Shown: one piece after another, positions 17,578 to 25,212 of the stretch | How the letters are laid out: each line of letters starts with the position of its first letter | Numbering within the stretch: position 1 is the first letter of the stretch | The notes under the pieces: generated by a model | What the model was told of the DNA's origin: nothing | What the model saw: the letters and a program-made list of their open reading frames with translations, nothing else | The model's database searches: none | Translations under genes and position numbers: made by a program | NCBI GenBank assembly: GCA_934432595.1 | Contig: CAKRYR010000007.1 | Coordinates: 1-64,000 of the forward strand | Direction: 5' to 3' | From: an uncultured Lachnospiraceae bacterium | GTDB lineage: Bacteria > Bacillota > Clostridia > Lachnospirales > Lachnospiraceae | Length of the DNA stretch: 64,000 nt

Positions 17578-18822
17578 TTATCTAATTTGACCATTCCCCA
17601 AAATAACATACTTATAGCTAGTTAATGCTTCTAATCCCATAGGTCCTCTAGCATGTAACTTTTGTGTACTTATACCAATTTCGGCTCCAAATCCAAACTC
17701 ATATCCATCAGTAAATCTCGTTGATGCATTTACATATACAGCAGATGCATCAATTTCATCTAGAAATTGAGTAGCATTATTATAGTTTTCTGTTATTATA
17801 GCTTCAGAATGTTTTGTATTGTATTTATTTATATGCATAATAGCTTCATCTATACTATCTACAATTTTTATTGAAATAATCTTGTCAAGATATTCCATTC
17901 CCCAATCTTCTTCTGTTGCTTCATTAATATTTTCAGATATTTGCTTTGCTCTTTCATCACCTCTAATTTCTACACCCTTTTCCTCTAACACTTTACAAAT
18001 ATTTGGAATAGCCTGTTCTGCAATTTTACTATGTATAACCAATGACTCACATGCATTACACACTCCATATCTACTAGTTTTAGCATTATCAATAACTTTT
18101 ACAGCCATATCTATATCTGCATACTCATCAACATATATATGACAGTTGCCTGTACCAGTCTCAATAATTGGAATTGTACTTTCACTCTTAGTTGCTTGTA
18201 TTAATCCTTTTCCACCTCTTGGTATTAACACATCTACATATTCATCTAATTTCATAAATTCAGCAACACTTTCTTTATCTGTATCTTCAATCAATATAAT
18301 ACTATTAGGATCAATTCCCACACTTTCAAGTGTTTCTCTAATCATATATACTATTGCTCTATTTGAATTAAGTGCATCAGAACCACCTTTAAGAATAACT
18401 GCATTTGAAGTTTTAAAACATAGTGCAAATACATCGGCAGTAACATTTGGTCTTGATTCATATATTACACCTACTACCCCTAGAGGGACTCTTTTCTTAC
18501 CTATTTGAAGTCCATTTGGTCTAACTTTCATAGAAGTTATTTCTCCTATAGGGTCGTTAAGTTTTGCTACTTTTCGTATTCCATTAGCAATATCTTCCAT
18601 TCTACTTTGAGTCAAAGTTAACCTATCAATAAGTGATTCCTTTACTCCTGCTTTAACTGCTGCCTTAATATCTATTCTATTTTGTTCAATTATATATGAA
18701 GAATTTTTCACCAAACTGTCAGCTATATGTTCAAGAATTCTTACCTTATCTTCCTGTCCTATTTTCTGAAGTTTTATCGACGCTTTCTTACATAATTTTC
18801 CCTGTTCTAAATACTTATTCAT
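17578..18822 (-). CDS. proA: Gamma-glutamyl phosphate reductase
   Basis: ProA reduces gamma-glutamyl phosphate to glutamate semialdehyde with NADPH, the second step of proline synthesis. The 414 residues show the aldehyde-dehydrogenase-like fold: VIYESRPNVTADVFALC, the cofactor loop ILKGGSDALNSN, the catalytic Cys in VCNACESLVIH, and the late EFGFGAEIGISTQKLHARGP. A GGAGG precedes the ATG. Usually proA follows proB (glutamate 5-kinase), but here neither neighbour is proB, so the pathway is split or glutamyl phosphate comes from a distant locus. Confidence 0.95.
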   Translation of the reverse strand: MNKYLEQGKLCKKASIKLQKIGQEDKVRILEHIADSLVKNSSYIIEQNRIDIKAAVKAGVKESLIDRLTLTQSRMEDIANGIRKVAKLNDPIGEITSMKVRPNGLQIGKKRVPLGVVGVIYESRPNVTADVFALCFKTSNAVILKGGSDALNSNRAIVYMIRETLESVGIDPNSIILIEDTDKESVAEFMKLDEYVDVLIPRGGKGLIQATKSESTIPIIETGTGNCHIYVDEYADIDMAVKVIDNAKTSRYGVCNACESLVIHSKIAEQAIPNICKVLEEKGVEIRGDERAKQISENINEATEEDWGMEYLDKIISIKIVDSIDEAIMHINKYNTKHSEAIITENYNNATQFLDEIDASAVYVNASTRFTDGYEFGFGAEIGISTQKLHARGPMGLEALTSYKYVILGNGQIR

Positions 18823-18915
18823 TTCACATAAACCTCCATAGTTTTATTATTTGAAAGAGTTGATTTAACTCTACTTACGCTAGTTAAAACGCAGTTCAAA
18901 TTACTATTACATAAT

Positions 18916-18968
18916 AAAGAACTGAACCCAAAACAAAAACTTTATTTATCATTTTGAGTCAGTTCTTT
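18916..18968 (-). terminator. Hairpin terminator between ynzC-like gene and proA
   Basis: AAAGAACTGA and TCAGTTCTTT pair, extended by CCCAAAA against TTTTGAG. It lies 20 bp after the stop of the small YnzC-like gene. The T-tract is better on the plus strand, so it may work in both directions. Confidence 0.6.
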
Positions 18969-18987
18969 TAATTTTTACACTAATCTA

Positions 18988-19215
18988 TTAATTGTATTTT
19001 TTATCAATTTCTTGTGATTTCTTTGATAAATCAGTAACGCTTCCATCAGGATTTAAAATTGATACATTGTTAAGTGTTCCACGAAGATTACGTCTAATTG
19101 CCATAATATATTCCTGTCTCAATTGTTTTTGTTCGGCTTTTTCTTTCTCTGTTAAACCCTCATTTTTTGATTTTCTGTATAATACGTTTATTCTATTAAT
19201 TTTCTCTTGATTCAT
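18988..19215 (-). CDS. YnzC/DUF896 family small protein
   Basis: The 75-residue product matches the DUF896 pattern: two helices with INRINVLYRKSKNEGLTEKEK and EQKQLRQEYIMAIRRNLR, then a short tail with ILNPDGSVTDL. Homologues in Bacillus (YnzC, the SOS-operon protein, and YneA neighbours) are small cytosolic helical hairpins whose role is poorly known. A first ATG at 19221 sits directly on the GAGG; the ATG at 19215 is properly spaced and is chosen. It is followed by a hairpin terminator. Confidence 0.85.
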   Translation of the reverse strand: MNQEKINRINVLYRKSKNEGLTEKEKAEQKQLRQEYIMAIRRNLRGTLNNVSILNPDGSVTDLSKKSQEIDKKYN

Positions 19216-19327
19216 TTTCATCCTCTTCCTAACTAAATTATTTAAAACTACCTAAAATAAGACTCTCATAAAATTTTCTTATTCTATCAAAACTCTAATA
19301 TAATATATCTTAAATACCATATTTATA

Positions 19328-20773
19328 TCATTCAACATTATATTTATTTTTCAATACAGTATCCCCATTATATATCTTATCATTAATATGACTATCAATA
19401 AATCCTGGACTTGGGAAAACTCTAAATATTGCTCTACCGACAAAATCTTCTCTCTTCTGAACACCAACTTTAGAATTTCTACTATCGTTACTTCCATTTC
19501 GATTATCACCCATTACGTAATATTCATCTTTGCCTAACGTAACATGTGCATTATCTCCCTCTGTACCGATTATATCTTGATATCCATATACATCCTCAGT
19601 AAGTTCTTTATCATTAATAAGAATTTTACTCTTTTCTACTAACTTTCCACTATTATCAAATTTAGCACCATATACATCAACCTTTTCTCCAGGTAAACCA
19701 ATTATTCTTTTAATATAATAGCCCTCACCCGGCACTGGAAAAACAATAATTTCAAATCTCTTAGGATTTCTTATCTTGTATGTAAATTTATCAAGTAATA
19801 AATCATCCTTATCTTGTAGATTATGCGTCATAGACGTTCCATCTACTTCTGTTAATTGTGCTACATATCTTGTAATTAAAAAAGCAAGAATTACTGCAAA
19901 TACAATACATATAAAAAAGCTTAATATATCATTTAATGAAAATAGCTTTTCTTCATCTTCAAATAGCTGATTTCTTACAACATATGCATCATCAAATACT
20001 ATATCTTCTGTAGGTATAAGTTTATTATCATATGCACCATTTCTATGAAAATAATGTGAGTTTGGATCAATTTCTCCATACACACTACAGTCATTAACAT
20101 TATAACTCGAAGTATTATATCCACCATTGCTATTGCTATTTCGATTATTATTTATATTCATATTATTCATATCAAGAGCAACAGTCCTATTATCATATGG
20201 ATCTGCATTATTACCAAAATTACCTCTTTTATCATTTGATTGATTCATAAGAGAGGTATATAACATCTCATCTTGAACATTTTCATTAAGTTTATTTGAA
20301 ATATTATATAATGATGAGCTATATTGATCATCATATACTGAACCATTATACCCACTATAATCGTAAACATTATTTCCATAATTACTTGAAGAATTACTAT
20401 AATCTATAGAATATTGATCCTCATATAAATAATTATCATCATAATAATTATACTCATTATTCATATAATCATTATCATATCCCATGTTTCCATAGCTATC
20501 ATTTTTATAATTATAACTATCATAAGATGTATTTTTCCCATCAAATCTACCTTGATCAAAATCACCCCAGACAGATTTTTCACCATAGCCATTCTGTTTA
20601 GGTAAATCTTTTCCTTGCAATGGCACCGTATAGTTATCATCGTTTCTTCCATAATAATTATTTTCAAAATCATTCCCTAAATAACCATTTTTATTATAAT
20701 AATTATTATTCATGCCACTGTATGGGTCATTATTATATTTTCCATTACCTTTACTGTAATCATTACTATTCAT
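19328..20773 (-). CDS. lepB: Type I signal peptidase with 270-residue Asn/Tyr-rich cytoplasmic tail
   Basis: The C-terminal 200 residues are a normal signal peptidase I: one membrane helix at about 282-302, catalytic Ser314 in VDGTSMTHNL, the Lys355 general base in YYIKRIIGLPGE, and the box VMGDNRNGSNDSRN. The first about 270 residues are unlike any signal peptidase: runs of Asn, Tyr, Asp, Gly and Ser in a prion-like, disordered composition with almost no hydrophobic core. By membrane topology this tail would be cytoplasmic. The family is normally about 180-200 aa; this is 481. A GGGAGG ribosome binding site fixes the start before the low-complexity part, so the tail is translated. It is 23 bp after rbgA and likely in the rplS-lepB-rbgA run. 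Confidence 0.87.
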   Translation of the reverse strand: MNSNDYSKGNGKYNNDPYSGMNNNYYNKNGYLGNDFENNYYGRNDDNYTVPLQGKDLPKQNGYGEKSVWGDFDQGRFDGKNTSYDSYNYKNDSYGNMGYDNDYMNNEYNYYDDNYLYEDQYSIDYSNSSSNYGNNVYDYSGYNGSVYDDQYSSSLYNISNKLNENVQDEMLYTSLMNQSNDKRGNFGNNADPYDNRTVALDMNNMNINNNRNSNSNGGYNTSSYNVNDCSVYGEIDPNSHYFHRNGAYDNKLIPTEDIVFDDAYVVRNQLFEDEEKLFSLNDILSFFICIVFAVILAFLITRYVAQLTEVDGTSMTHNLQDKDDLLLDKFTYKIRNPKRFEIIVFPVPGEGYYIKRIIGLPGEKVDVYGAKFDNSGKLVEKSKILINDKELTEDVYGYQDIIGTEGDNAHVTLGKDEYYVMGDNRNGSNDSRNSKVGVQKREDFVGRAIFRVFPSPGFIDSHINDKIYNGDTVLKNKYNVE

Positions 20774-20796
20774 ACATCGGCCTCCCTGTGACTCAA

Positions 20797-21639
20797 TTAC
20801 GACGGTATCTCTAATGAAATCTTTCCTAGTTTACCAGTTCTAAAATCATCAATAATGATACTTGATGCCTTATCTAAATCGAGAGTATCGCCTTTACTTT
20901 TACATCCACGCTTTAATGCAATTCCTTCTAATACATTTACTACATCACTACATTCTTCAATCTCATATCTATCTTCAAGAACATTAGGATAGTTTTCCAA
21001 TAAATATTTAATTAAAATATATGATAATTCAGTGATATTAAGAATTTCTTCTTTAATTGAACCAATTAAAGCCAATTTTATACCAACTTCTTGATCTTCA
21101 AACTTAGGCCATAAAATTCCAGGTGTATCTAAAAGTTCAACATTTTTATTCAGCCTAATCCACTGTTTTCCTTTTGTTACACCGGGCTTGTTTCCTGTCT
21201 TAGTGCAAGCCTTTCCTGCAAAACTATTAATAAATGTGGATTTTCCTACATTAGGTATTCCAACTATCATAGCTCTAACAGGACGATTTATTATACCTCT
21301 TCTTCTATCCCGTTCGATTTTTTCTTTACAAGCTTCCTGAACAATTGCTGTTACATTTTTTACTCCTTGTCCTGACTTTGAATTAACTAAAGTAACAAAA
21401 GCTCCTTGCTTCTCATACCAATTCTTCCAAGCTTGTGTTTTATCAGAATCAGCTAAATCATACTTATTAAGTAATACTATTCTTGACTTATTTCTAGCCA
21501 ATTCATCTATATCTGGATTCTTACTGCTTAAAGGTATTCTTGCATCTACTAATTCTATTACTACATCTATTAATTTAATATTTTCCTGCATCATACGTTT
21601 AGCCTTTGTCATATGACCAGGATACCATTGAATATTCAT
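20797..21639 (-). CDS. rbgA: Ribosome biogenesis GTPase RbgA (YlqF)
   Basis: RbgA is a circularly permuted GTPase needed for late assembly of the 50S subunit. The permuted order is visible: the G4 motif NKYDLAD comes first (about 57-63), then the G1 loop GIPNVGKSTFINS (about 126-138) and G3 DTPG. The N-terminal WYPGHMTKAKRMM is a signature of this subfamily. The 280-residue length is typical. It lies between two signal peptidase genes; the same lepB-rbgA neighbourhood after rplS is common in Firmicutes, here without rnhB. Confidence 0.95.
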   Translation of the reverse strand: MNIQWYPGHMTKAKRMMQENIKLIDVVIELVDARIPLSSKNPDIDELARNKSRIVLLNKYDLADSDKTQAWKNWYEKQGAFVTLVNSKSGQGVKNVTAIVQEACKEKIERDRRRGIINRPVRAMIVGIPNVGKSTFINSFAGKACTKTGNKPGVTKGKQWIRLNKNVELLDTPGILWPKFEDQEVGIKLALIGSIKEEILNITELSYILIKYLLENYPNVLEDRYEIEECSDVVNVLEGIALKRGCKSKGDTLDLDKASSIIIDDFRTGKLGKISLEIPS

Positions 21640-21673
21640 TTTTTATCCCCATTTCTAATCATACATCGACATA

Positions 21674-22261
21674 TTACTCATTTTCCTTCAAATTTAATTT
21701 ATTAATAAAGTCAAATGGTTTTAGTCTTATCCAAGCCTTACCTACTATATCGGCTTTTTTTACATTTCCTACATTAGCATATCTACTATCTTCACTATTA
21801 TTTCTATTATCTCCTAATACAAAGTACTCATCTTTTGCAAGTTTAATAGTTTCATCAGCTAATCCAGGATTAATAGTCTCAGTTACATTAGCAATTTCTT
21901 CTAAAGGTTTATTATTAATATACACCTTGCCTTCCTTAATAATTACCTTTTCCCCTGGCATACCAACAACACGTTTTACATTATAATATACGTGTTCTTT
22001 ACCCTTTTGCTCAAAGACTATTATATCAAATCTCTTTGGGTCAGTAAAGATATAGTTGAATTTATTAATAATAATCTTATCATCCCTATTCAATGTTGGT
22101 TCCATCGAAACATCATCCATAGGTGTTCTTTCTAATCCAAATTTAGTAATAAGAAATGCTAATAAAATTGCTCCTACAATATATGCTGCCCATATTAATA
22201 TTTCTTTTATTTTATTCTTACGCGCTTTATACCTATCTTCATAATCTAATCTTAAATCCAT
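21674..22261 (-). CDS. lepB: Type I signal peptidase (standard size)
   Basis: Single N-terminal helix at about 20-40, catalytic Ser52 in DVSMEPTL, Lys96 in VYYNVKRVVGMPGE, and VLGDNRNNSEDSR. It cleaves signal peptides from exported proteins at the outer membrane face. Several ATGs lie close together (22273, 22267, 22261). The one at 22261 is six bases after GAGG, as for gerM and rsmD, and gives 195 aa. The leader holds CTCAGAAATGAGG, which can fold as a four-base stem with a GAAA loop covering part of the ribosome binding site. It sits between rplS and rbgA. Confidence 0.93.
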   Translation of the reverse strand: MDLRLDYEDRYKARKNKIKEILIWAAYIVGAILLAFLITKFGLERTPMDDVSMEPTLNRDDKIIINKFNYIFTDPKRFDIIVFEQKGKEHVYYNVKRVVGMPGEKVIIKEGKVYINNKPLEEIANVTETINPGLADETIKLAKDEYFVLGDNRNNSEDSRYANVGNVKKADIVGKAWIRLKPFDFINKLNLKENE

Positions 22262-22310
22262 ATTCATCCTCATTTCTGAGCTTAATTTATCTTCTATAAT
22301 TATATTATAG

Positions 22311-22347
22311 GATTAAAGTATCAAAAGTACATTTTGATACTTTAATC
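22311..22347. repeat. Perfect 16-bp inverted repeat
   Basis: GATTAAAGTATCAAAA at 22311-22326 is exactly complementary to 22332-22347, with a five-base loop. It lies between the rplS terminator and lepB, without a T-tract, so it may be an operator or mRNA processing/stability hairpin. Confidence 0.75.
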
Positions 22348-22353
22348 ATTATA

Positions 22354-22407
22354 GAAAAAGAGACTATAAAAGGGCCATACATAGCATATAAGTCCTTATA
22401 CAGTCTC
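22354..22407 (-). terminator. Terminator of rplS
   Basis: On the minus strand GAGACTGTATAAGG pairs with CCTTTTATAGTCTC and is followed by TTTTTCT. It is about 20 bp after the rplS stop codon, and could be partly read through into lepB. Confidence 0.85.
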
Positions 22408-22428
22408 AAGTTCTAGTCGTACATTTAA

Positions 22429-22776
22429 CTACTTAACTAATTCTTTAACCTTAGCTGCTTTACCAACTCTTTGTCTTAAGTAGTTTAATTTAGCACGTCT
22501 TACTTTACCGCATCTAACAACTTCAATTTTCTCAACGATTGGTGAATGTAATGGCCAAGTTTTTTCAACTCCGATACCATTAGATGTCTTTCTTACTGTG
22601 AAAGTTTCTTTAATTCCACCGTTTTGTCTCTTAAGTACAGTTCCTTCAAAAACCTGAGTTCTTTCACGATTTCCTTCTTTTACTTTAGCGTATACTTTTA
22701 CAGTATCTCCTACGTTAAATTGTGATACTTCTGCTTTTAACTGTGCATCTTCAATTTTTTTAATAATTTCGTTCAT
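22429..22776 (-). CDS. rplS: 50S ribosomal protein L19
   Basis: L19 sits at the interface of the ribosomal subunits. The 115 residues carry the family signatures: FNVGDTVKVYAKVKEG, RTQVFEGTVLKRQNGG, TFTVRKTSNGIGVEKTWPLHSP and VRRAKLNYLRQR. Length is normal. An AGGAGGTCAC ribosome binding site precedes the ATG. It has its own promoter and a leader of about 75 nt, and a terminator directly behind it, so it is expressed largely by itself. The usual upstream partners (rpsP, rimM, trmD) are not here; a palindromic element lies upstream instead. Confidence 0.98.
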   Translation of the reverse strand: MNEIIKKIEDAQLKAEVSQFNVGDTVKVYAKVKEGNRERTQVFEGTVLKRQNGGIKETFTVRKTSNGIGVEKTWPLHSPIVEKIEVVRCGKVRRAKLNYLRQRVGKAAKVKELVK

Positions 22777-22852
22777 TTGTGTGACCTCCTAATATTTAAA
22801 TGTTCTTATTACCTATAGTAATAGCGGACCATCTTTTTTACACAACACTAGG
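22777..22852 (-). promoter_or_regulatory. rplS 5' leader with hairpin
   Basis: The transcript between promoter and start includes CTATTACTATAGGTAATAAG, a hairpin just before the ribosome binding site, and GATGGTCCGC upstream. An L19 autoregulatory leader is known for Firmicute rplS; I infer that this is its equivalent, without a covariance match. Confidence 0.45.
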
Positions 22853-22881
22853 ATTGTACCACATTCTTTTTCTTTATGCAA
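22853..22881 (-). promoter_or_regulatory. Promoter of rplS
   Basis: The minus strand has TTGCAT, 17 bases, TACAAT. Confidence 0.7.
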
Positions 22882-22917
22882 TATATTTTTCACTTTTTTT
22901 ATATTTGTTTTTTCCTA

Positions 22918-23094
22918 TTCTAGGGGCGATATAAAAATATCCGATATACTATTTTAATGGTATTTGCATGCCTTGGCACTTAGGGAGTACAAGATTATAA
23001 ATCGCAGTACGAGCTTAGTACCACTAGGCAAAGCAATAAAGCGAGAGCGTCCATTAAAATGAATAACTATATAATTCTTATATCGTAACTAGAA
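22918..23094. repeat. Palindromic structured element, copy 2
   Basis: Ends are TTCTAGGGGCGATATAA and its inverse TTATATCGTAACTAGAA. Inner arms 22927-22960 and 23051-23085 pair through TTTTAATGG and CCATTAAAA. The core TGCCTTGGCACT pairs with AGTACCACTAGGCA; the one mismatch on the plus strand becomes a G-U wobble on the minus strand. It shares the AAGCGAGAGCGTCC string with copy 1. It lies between rplS and the diacylglycerol kinase gene. Confidence 0.8.
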
Positions 23095-23136
23095 AAATCC
23101 CTAACGGATATAAACCACAAATTGTCACTAGCACCC

Positions 23137-24147
23137 CTACTTATCAATGTCAATGTCCATATTTTTAGCGATATTTTTTATGGTGTCATGGTCGACTTTT
23201 TCAATTAGGTGCGAATCGATTATATCCTCATCTTCTTCTGAAATAAGCTCTACAATTACACTTTCCTCTACTAGAAAATCTATTGCCTGTTTGTGATTGA
23301 TAATGTCTACTTCCATTAATTTACCACCAAATTCACCATCTAAAGTCCATTCAATTTCCTCATCAGCCTGTATCTTAATATTGGATGCCTTAAATTTATA
23401 TATGTAATTATTTCTCATATCCATCATAAATAAAGCGTTCATTATTGATTGTAATTCAATAATATTCTGTGGCATTTTTATAAGCATTACCTCAAATAAT
23501 CCATCATTTAAGGCAACATTCTTTCCAGTTAAACTCTTAAATCCACCGACAGAGTTTGCATTACTAATCATACCAAAGATAAAATCATCTTCGATTATAT
23601 TAGAATCATACTCTATCTTCAAATTATATGATTTAACTTTAACTAAGCTTCTTGCACCTTCAAGTATATAAGCAACTCTTCCCATAGCATTCTTAAAAGC
23701 TTGAGGTGTAGAGTAAGCTACATTTGCAAATAATCCAAAACTAGCCACATAATGAAAATACCGTCCATTAAATTCTCCTATATCATAAGGAAATGGTTTA
23801 CCAAGGACAACCGTTTTAGCAGCATTAACACCAGTCTTAGATATTTTAAAATTCATAGCAAAATCATTAGTTGTACCTGTTGGAATAAAGCCAACATATG
23901 GCTTTTTATCCAACGTCATTATACCATTGATTACTTCACTTAATGTTCCATCTCCTCCAGATGCAACAACGATATCATATTCACTACCTTTTTCCATTGT
24001 AACATTTTTAGCATCATCTCTACCCTTTGTAGAATGAATAGTAACCTCATAATCTGCATTAACAAAAAGTTCAACTATATCTGACAAAACACTTTTTATT
24101 TTACCTTTTCCAGCATGAGGATTGTATAAAAATAATAATTTTTGCAT
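23137..24147 (-). CDS. Diacylglycerol/lipid kinase, YegS/DgkB type
   Basis: The protein has the DAGK catalytic signature: an N-terminal LFLYNPHAGKGK, the nucleotide loop VVASGGDGTLSEVINGI (about 63-79), and IPTGTTNDFA. A beta-rich C-terminal domain follows with NDGLFEVMLIKMP. Such enzymes phosphorylate diacylglycerol or related lipids at the membrane, recycling it to phosphatidic acid. About 40 extra acidic residues at the C-terminus (VELISEEDEDIIDSHLIEKV) exceed the family's usual length. A GTG at 24153 is in frame, but GGAG spacing favours ATG at 24147 (336 aa). It closes the argS-ppx-ppk-queA run, 14 bp after queA. Confidence 0.88.
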   Translation of the reverse strand: MQKLLFLYNPHAGKGKIKSVLSDIVELFVNADYEVTIHSTKGRDDAKNVTMEKGSEYDIVVASGGDGTLSEVINGIMTLDKKPYVGFIPTGTTNDFAMNFKISKTGVNAAKTVVLGKPFPYDIGEFNGRYFHYVASFGLFANVAYSTPQAFKNAMGRVAYILEGARSLVKVKSYNLKIEYDSNIIEDDFIFGMISNANSVGGFKSLTGKNVALNDGLFEVMLIKMPQNIIELQSIMNALFMMDMRNNYIYKFKASNIKIQADEEIEWTLDGEFGGKLMEVDIINHKQAIDFLVEESVIVELISEEDEDIIDSHLIEKVDHDTIKNIAKNMDIDIDK

Positions 24148-24161
24148 ATACACTACTCCTC

Positions 24162-25187
24162 TTACTTTATTAACATAGCATCCCCAAAACTAAAGAATCT
24201 ATATCTGTTATCTATCGCCTCATGGTATGCTTTCATTATATTCTCTTTTGTAGCTAAAGCTGAAACTAACATCAATAATGTTGACTCAGGTAGATGAAAA
24301 TTAGTTATCAAGCAATCCAAAACTTTAAACTTATATCCTGGATAAATAAAGATTTCAGTATTACCCTTAGACGGAATAACTTTTCCACTATCATCAGATG
24401 TTGACTCTATTGTTCTACAACTTGTAGTTCCAACACATATTATTCTTCCACCTGCTGCTTTTATTGAATTTATCTTATTTGCTGCCTCTTCTGAAACTTC
24501 ATAGTATTCCGAATGCATATGATGTTTTGTTACATCATCTACCTTAACAGGTCTAAAAGTTCCAAGACCTACATGTAAAGTCACCCTTACAACTTCTATT
24601 CCTTTTTCTTCTATTTTATTTAATAATTCTTTTGTAAAATGTAAACCTGCTGTTGGAGCTGCTGCTGAACCATTATTTAAAGCATATACTGTTTGATATC
24701 TATTCTTGTCTTTCAACTTATGATGTATATAAGGTGGCAAAGGCATTGTACCAATTTCATCTAGTATTTCTTCAAATATACCTTCATATGCAAATTTAAT
24801 CAATCGATTTCCTTCTTCAACTATATCAACAATTTCTCCAACTAATTTACCTTCTCCAAATTCTATTTTATTTCCTATCTTTGCTTTTTTACCTGGTTTT
24901 ACAAGGCACTCCCATATATCCTTATCAACTCTTTTTAATAATAATATTTCTACAATTCCACCTGTTGAAACTCTCTTTCCATAAAGTCTAGCTGGAAGTA
25001 CTCTAGTATCATTTATAACCAAGCAATCTCCTGGATTAATATAATCTATGACATCTTTAAATACCTTATGCTCAATTTCTCCAGTTTTTTTATCCAAAAC
25101 CATTAACTTTGACATTTCTCTTTTTTCCAAAGGATCTTGCGCAATTAATTCCTCAGGTAAATCATAATAAAAATCTTTCGTTTTCAT
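24162..25187 (-). CDS. queA: tRNA preQ1-34 S-adenosylmethionine ribosyltransferase-isomerase
   Basis: QueA adds the cyclopentenediol-precursor ribosyl group of SAM to preQ1 in the wobble position of GUN tRNAs, giving epoxyqueuosine. Motifs: FYYDLPEELIAQDPLEKR at the N-terminus, LVINDTRVLPARLYG, GSAAAPTAGLHFT, HVGLGTFRPV, and TNFHLPESTLLMLVSA near the end. The 341-residue length is normal. It often sits with ruvAB and tgt, but here it is between ppk and a lipid kinase gene, while ruvAB are about 19 kb away and tgt is not seen. Confidence 0.97.
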   Translation of the reverse strand: MKTKDFYYDLPEELIAQDPLEKREMSKLMVLDKKTGEIEHKVFKDVIDYINPGDCLVINDTRVLPARLYGKRVSTGGIVEILLLKRVDKDIWECLVKPGKKAKIGNKIEFGEGKLVGEIVDIVEEGNRLIKFAYEGIFEEILDEIGTMPLPPYIHHKLKDKNRYQTVYALNNGSAAAPTAGLHFTKELLNKIEEKGIEVVRVTLHVGLGTFRPVKVDDVTKHHMHSEYYEVSEEAANKINSIKAAGGRIICVGTTSCRTIESTSDDSGKVIPSKGNTEIFIYPGYKFKVLDCLITNFHLPESTLLMLVSALATKENIMKAYHEAIDNRYRFFSFGDAMLIK

Positions 25188-25212
25188 TCCTTTAAATAAC
25201 TCCTAACTATAT

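Noticed and set aside
18146..18508. 120-codon plus-strand frame within proA
   Set aside because: Antisense of conserved proA sequence and Ser/Ile/Leu-rich composition typical of shadow frames.
19328..20100. Frameshift fusion of an unrelated gene to the signal peptidase
   Set aside because: The low-complexity frame is continuous, has its own GGGAGG start and joins the membrane helix in frame.
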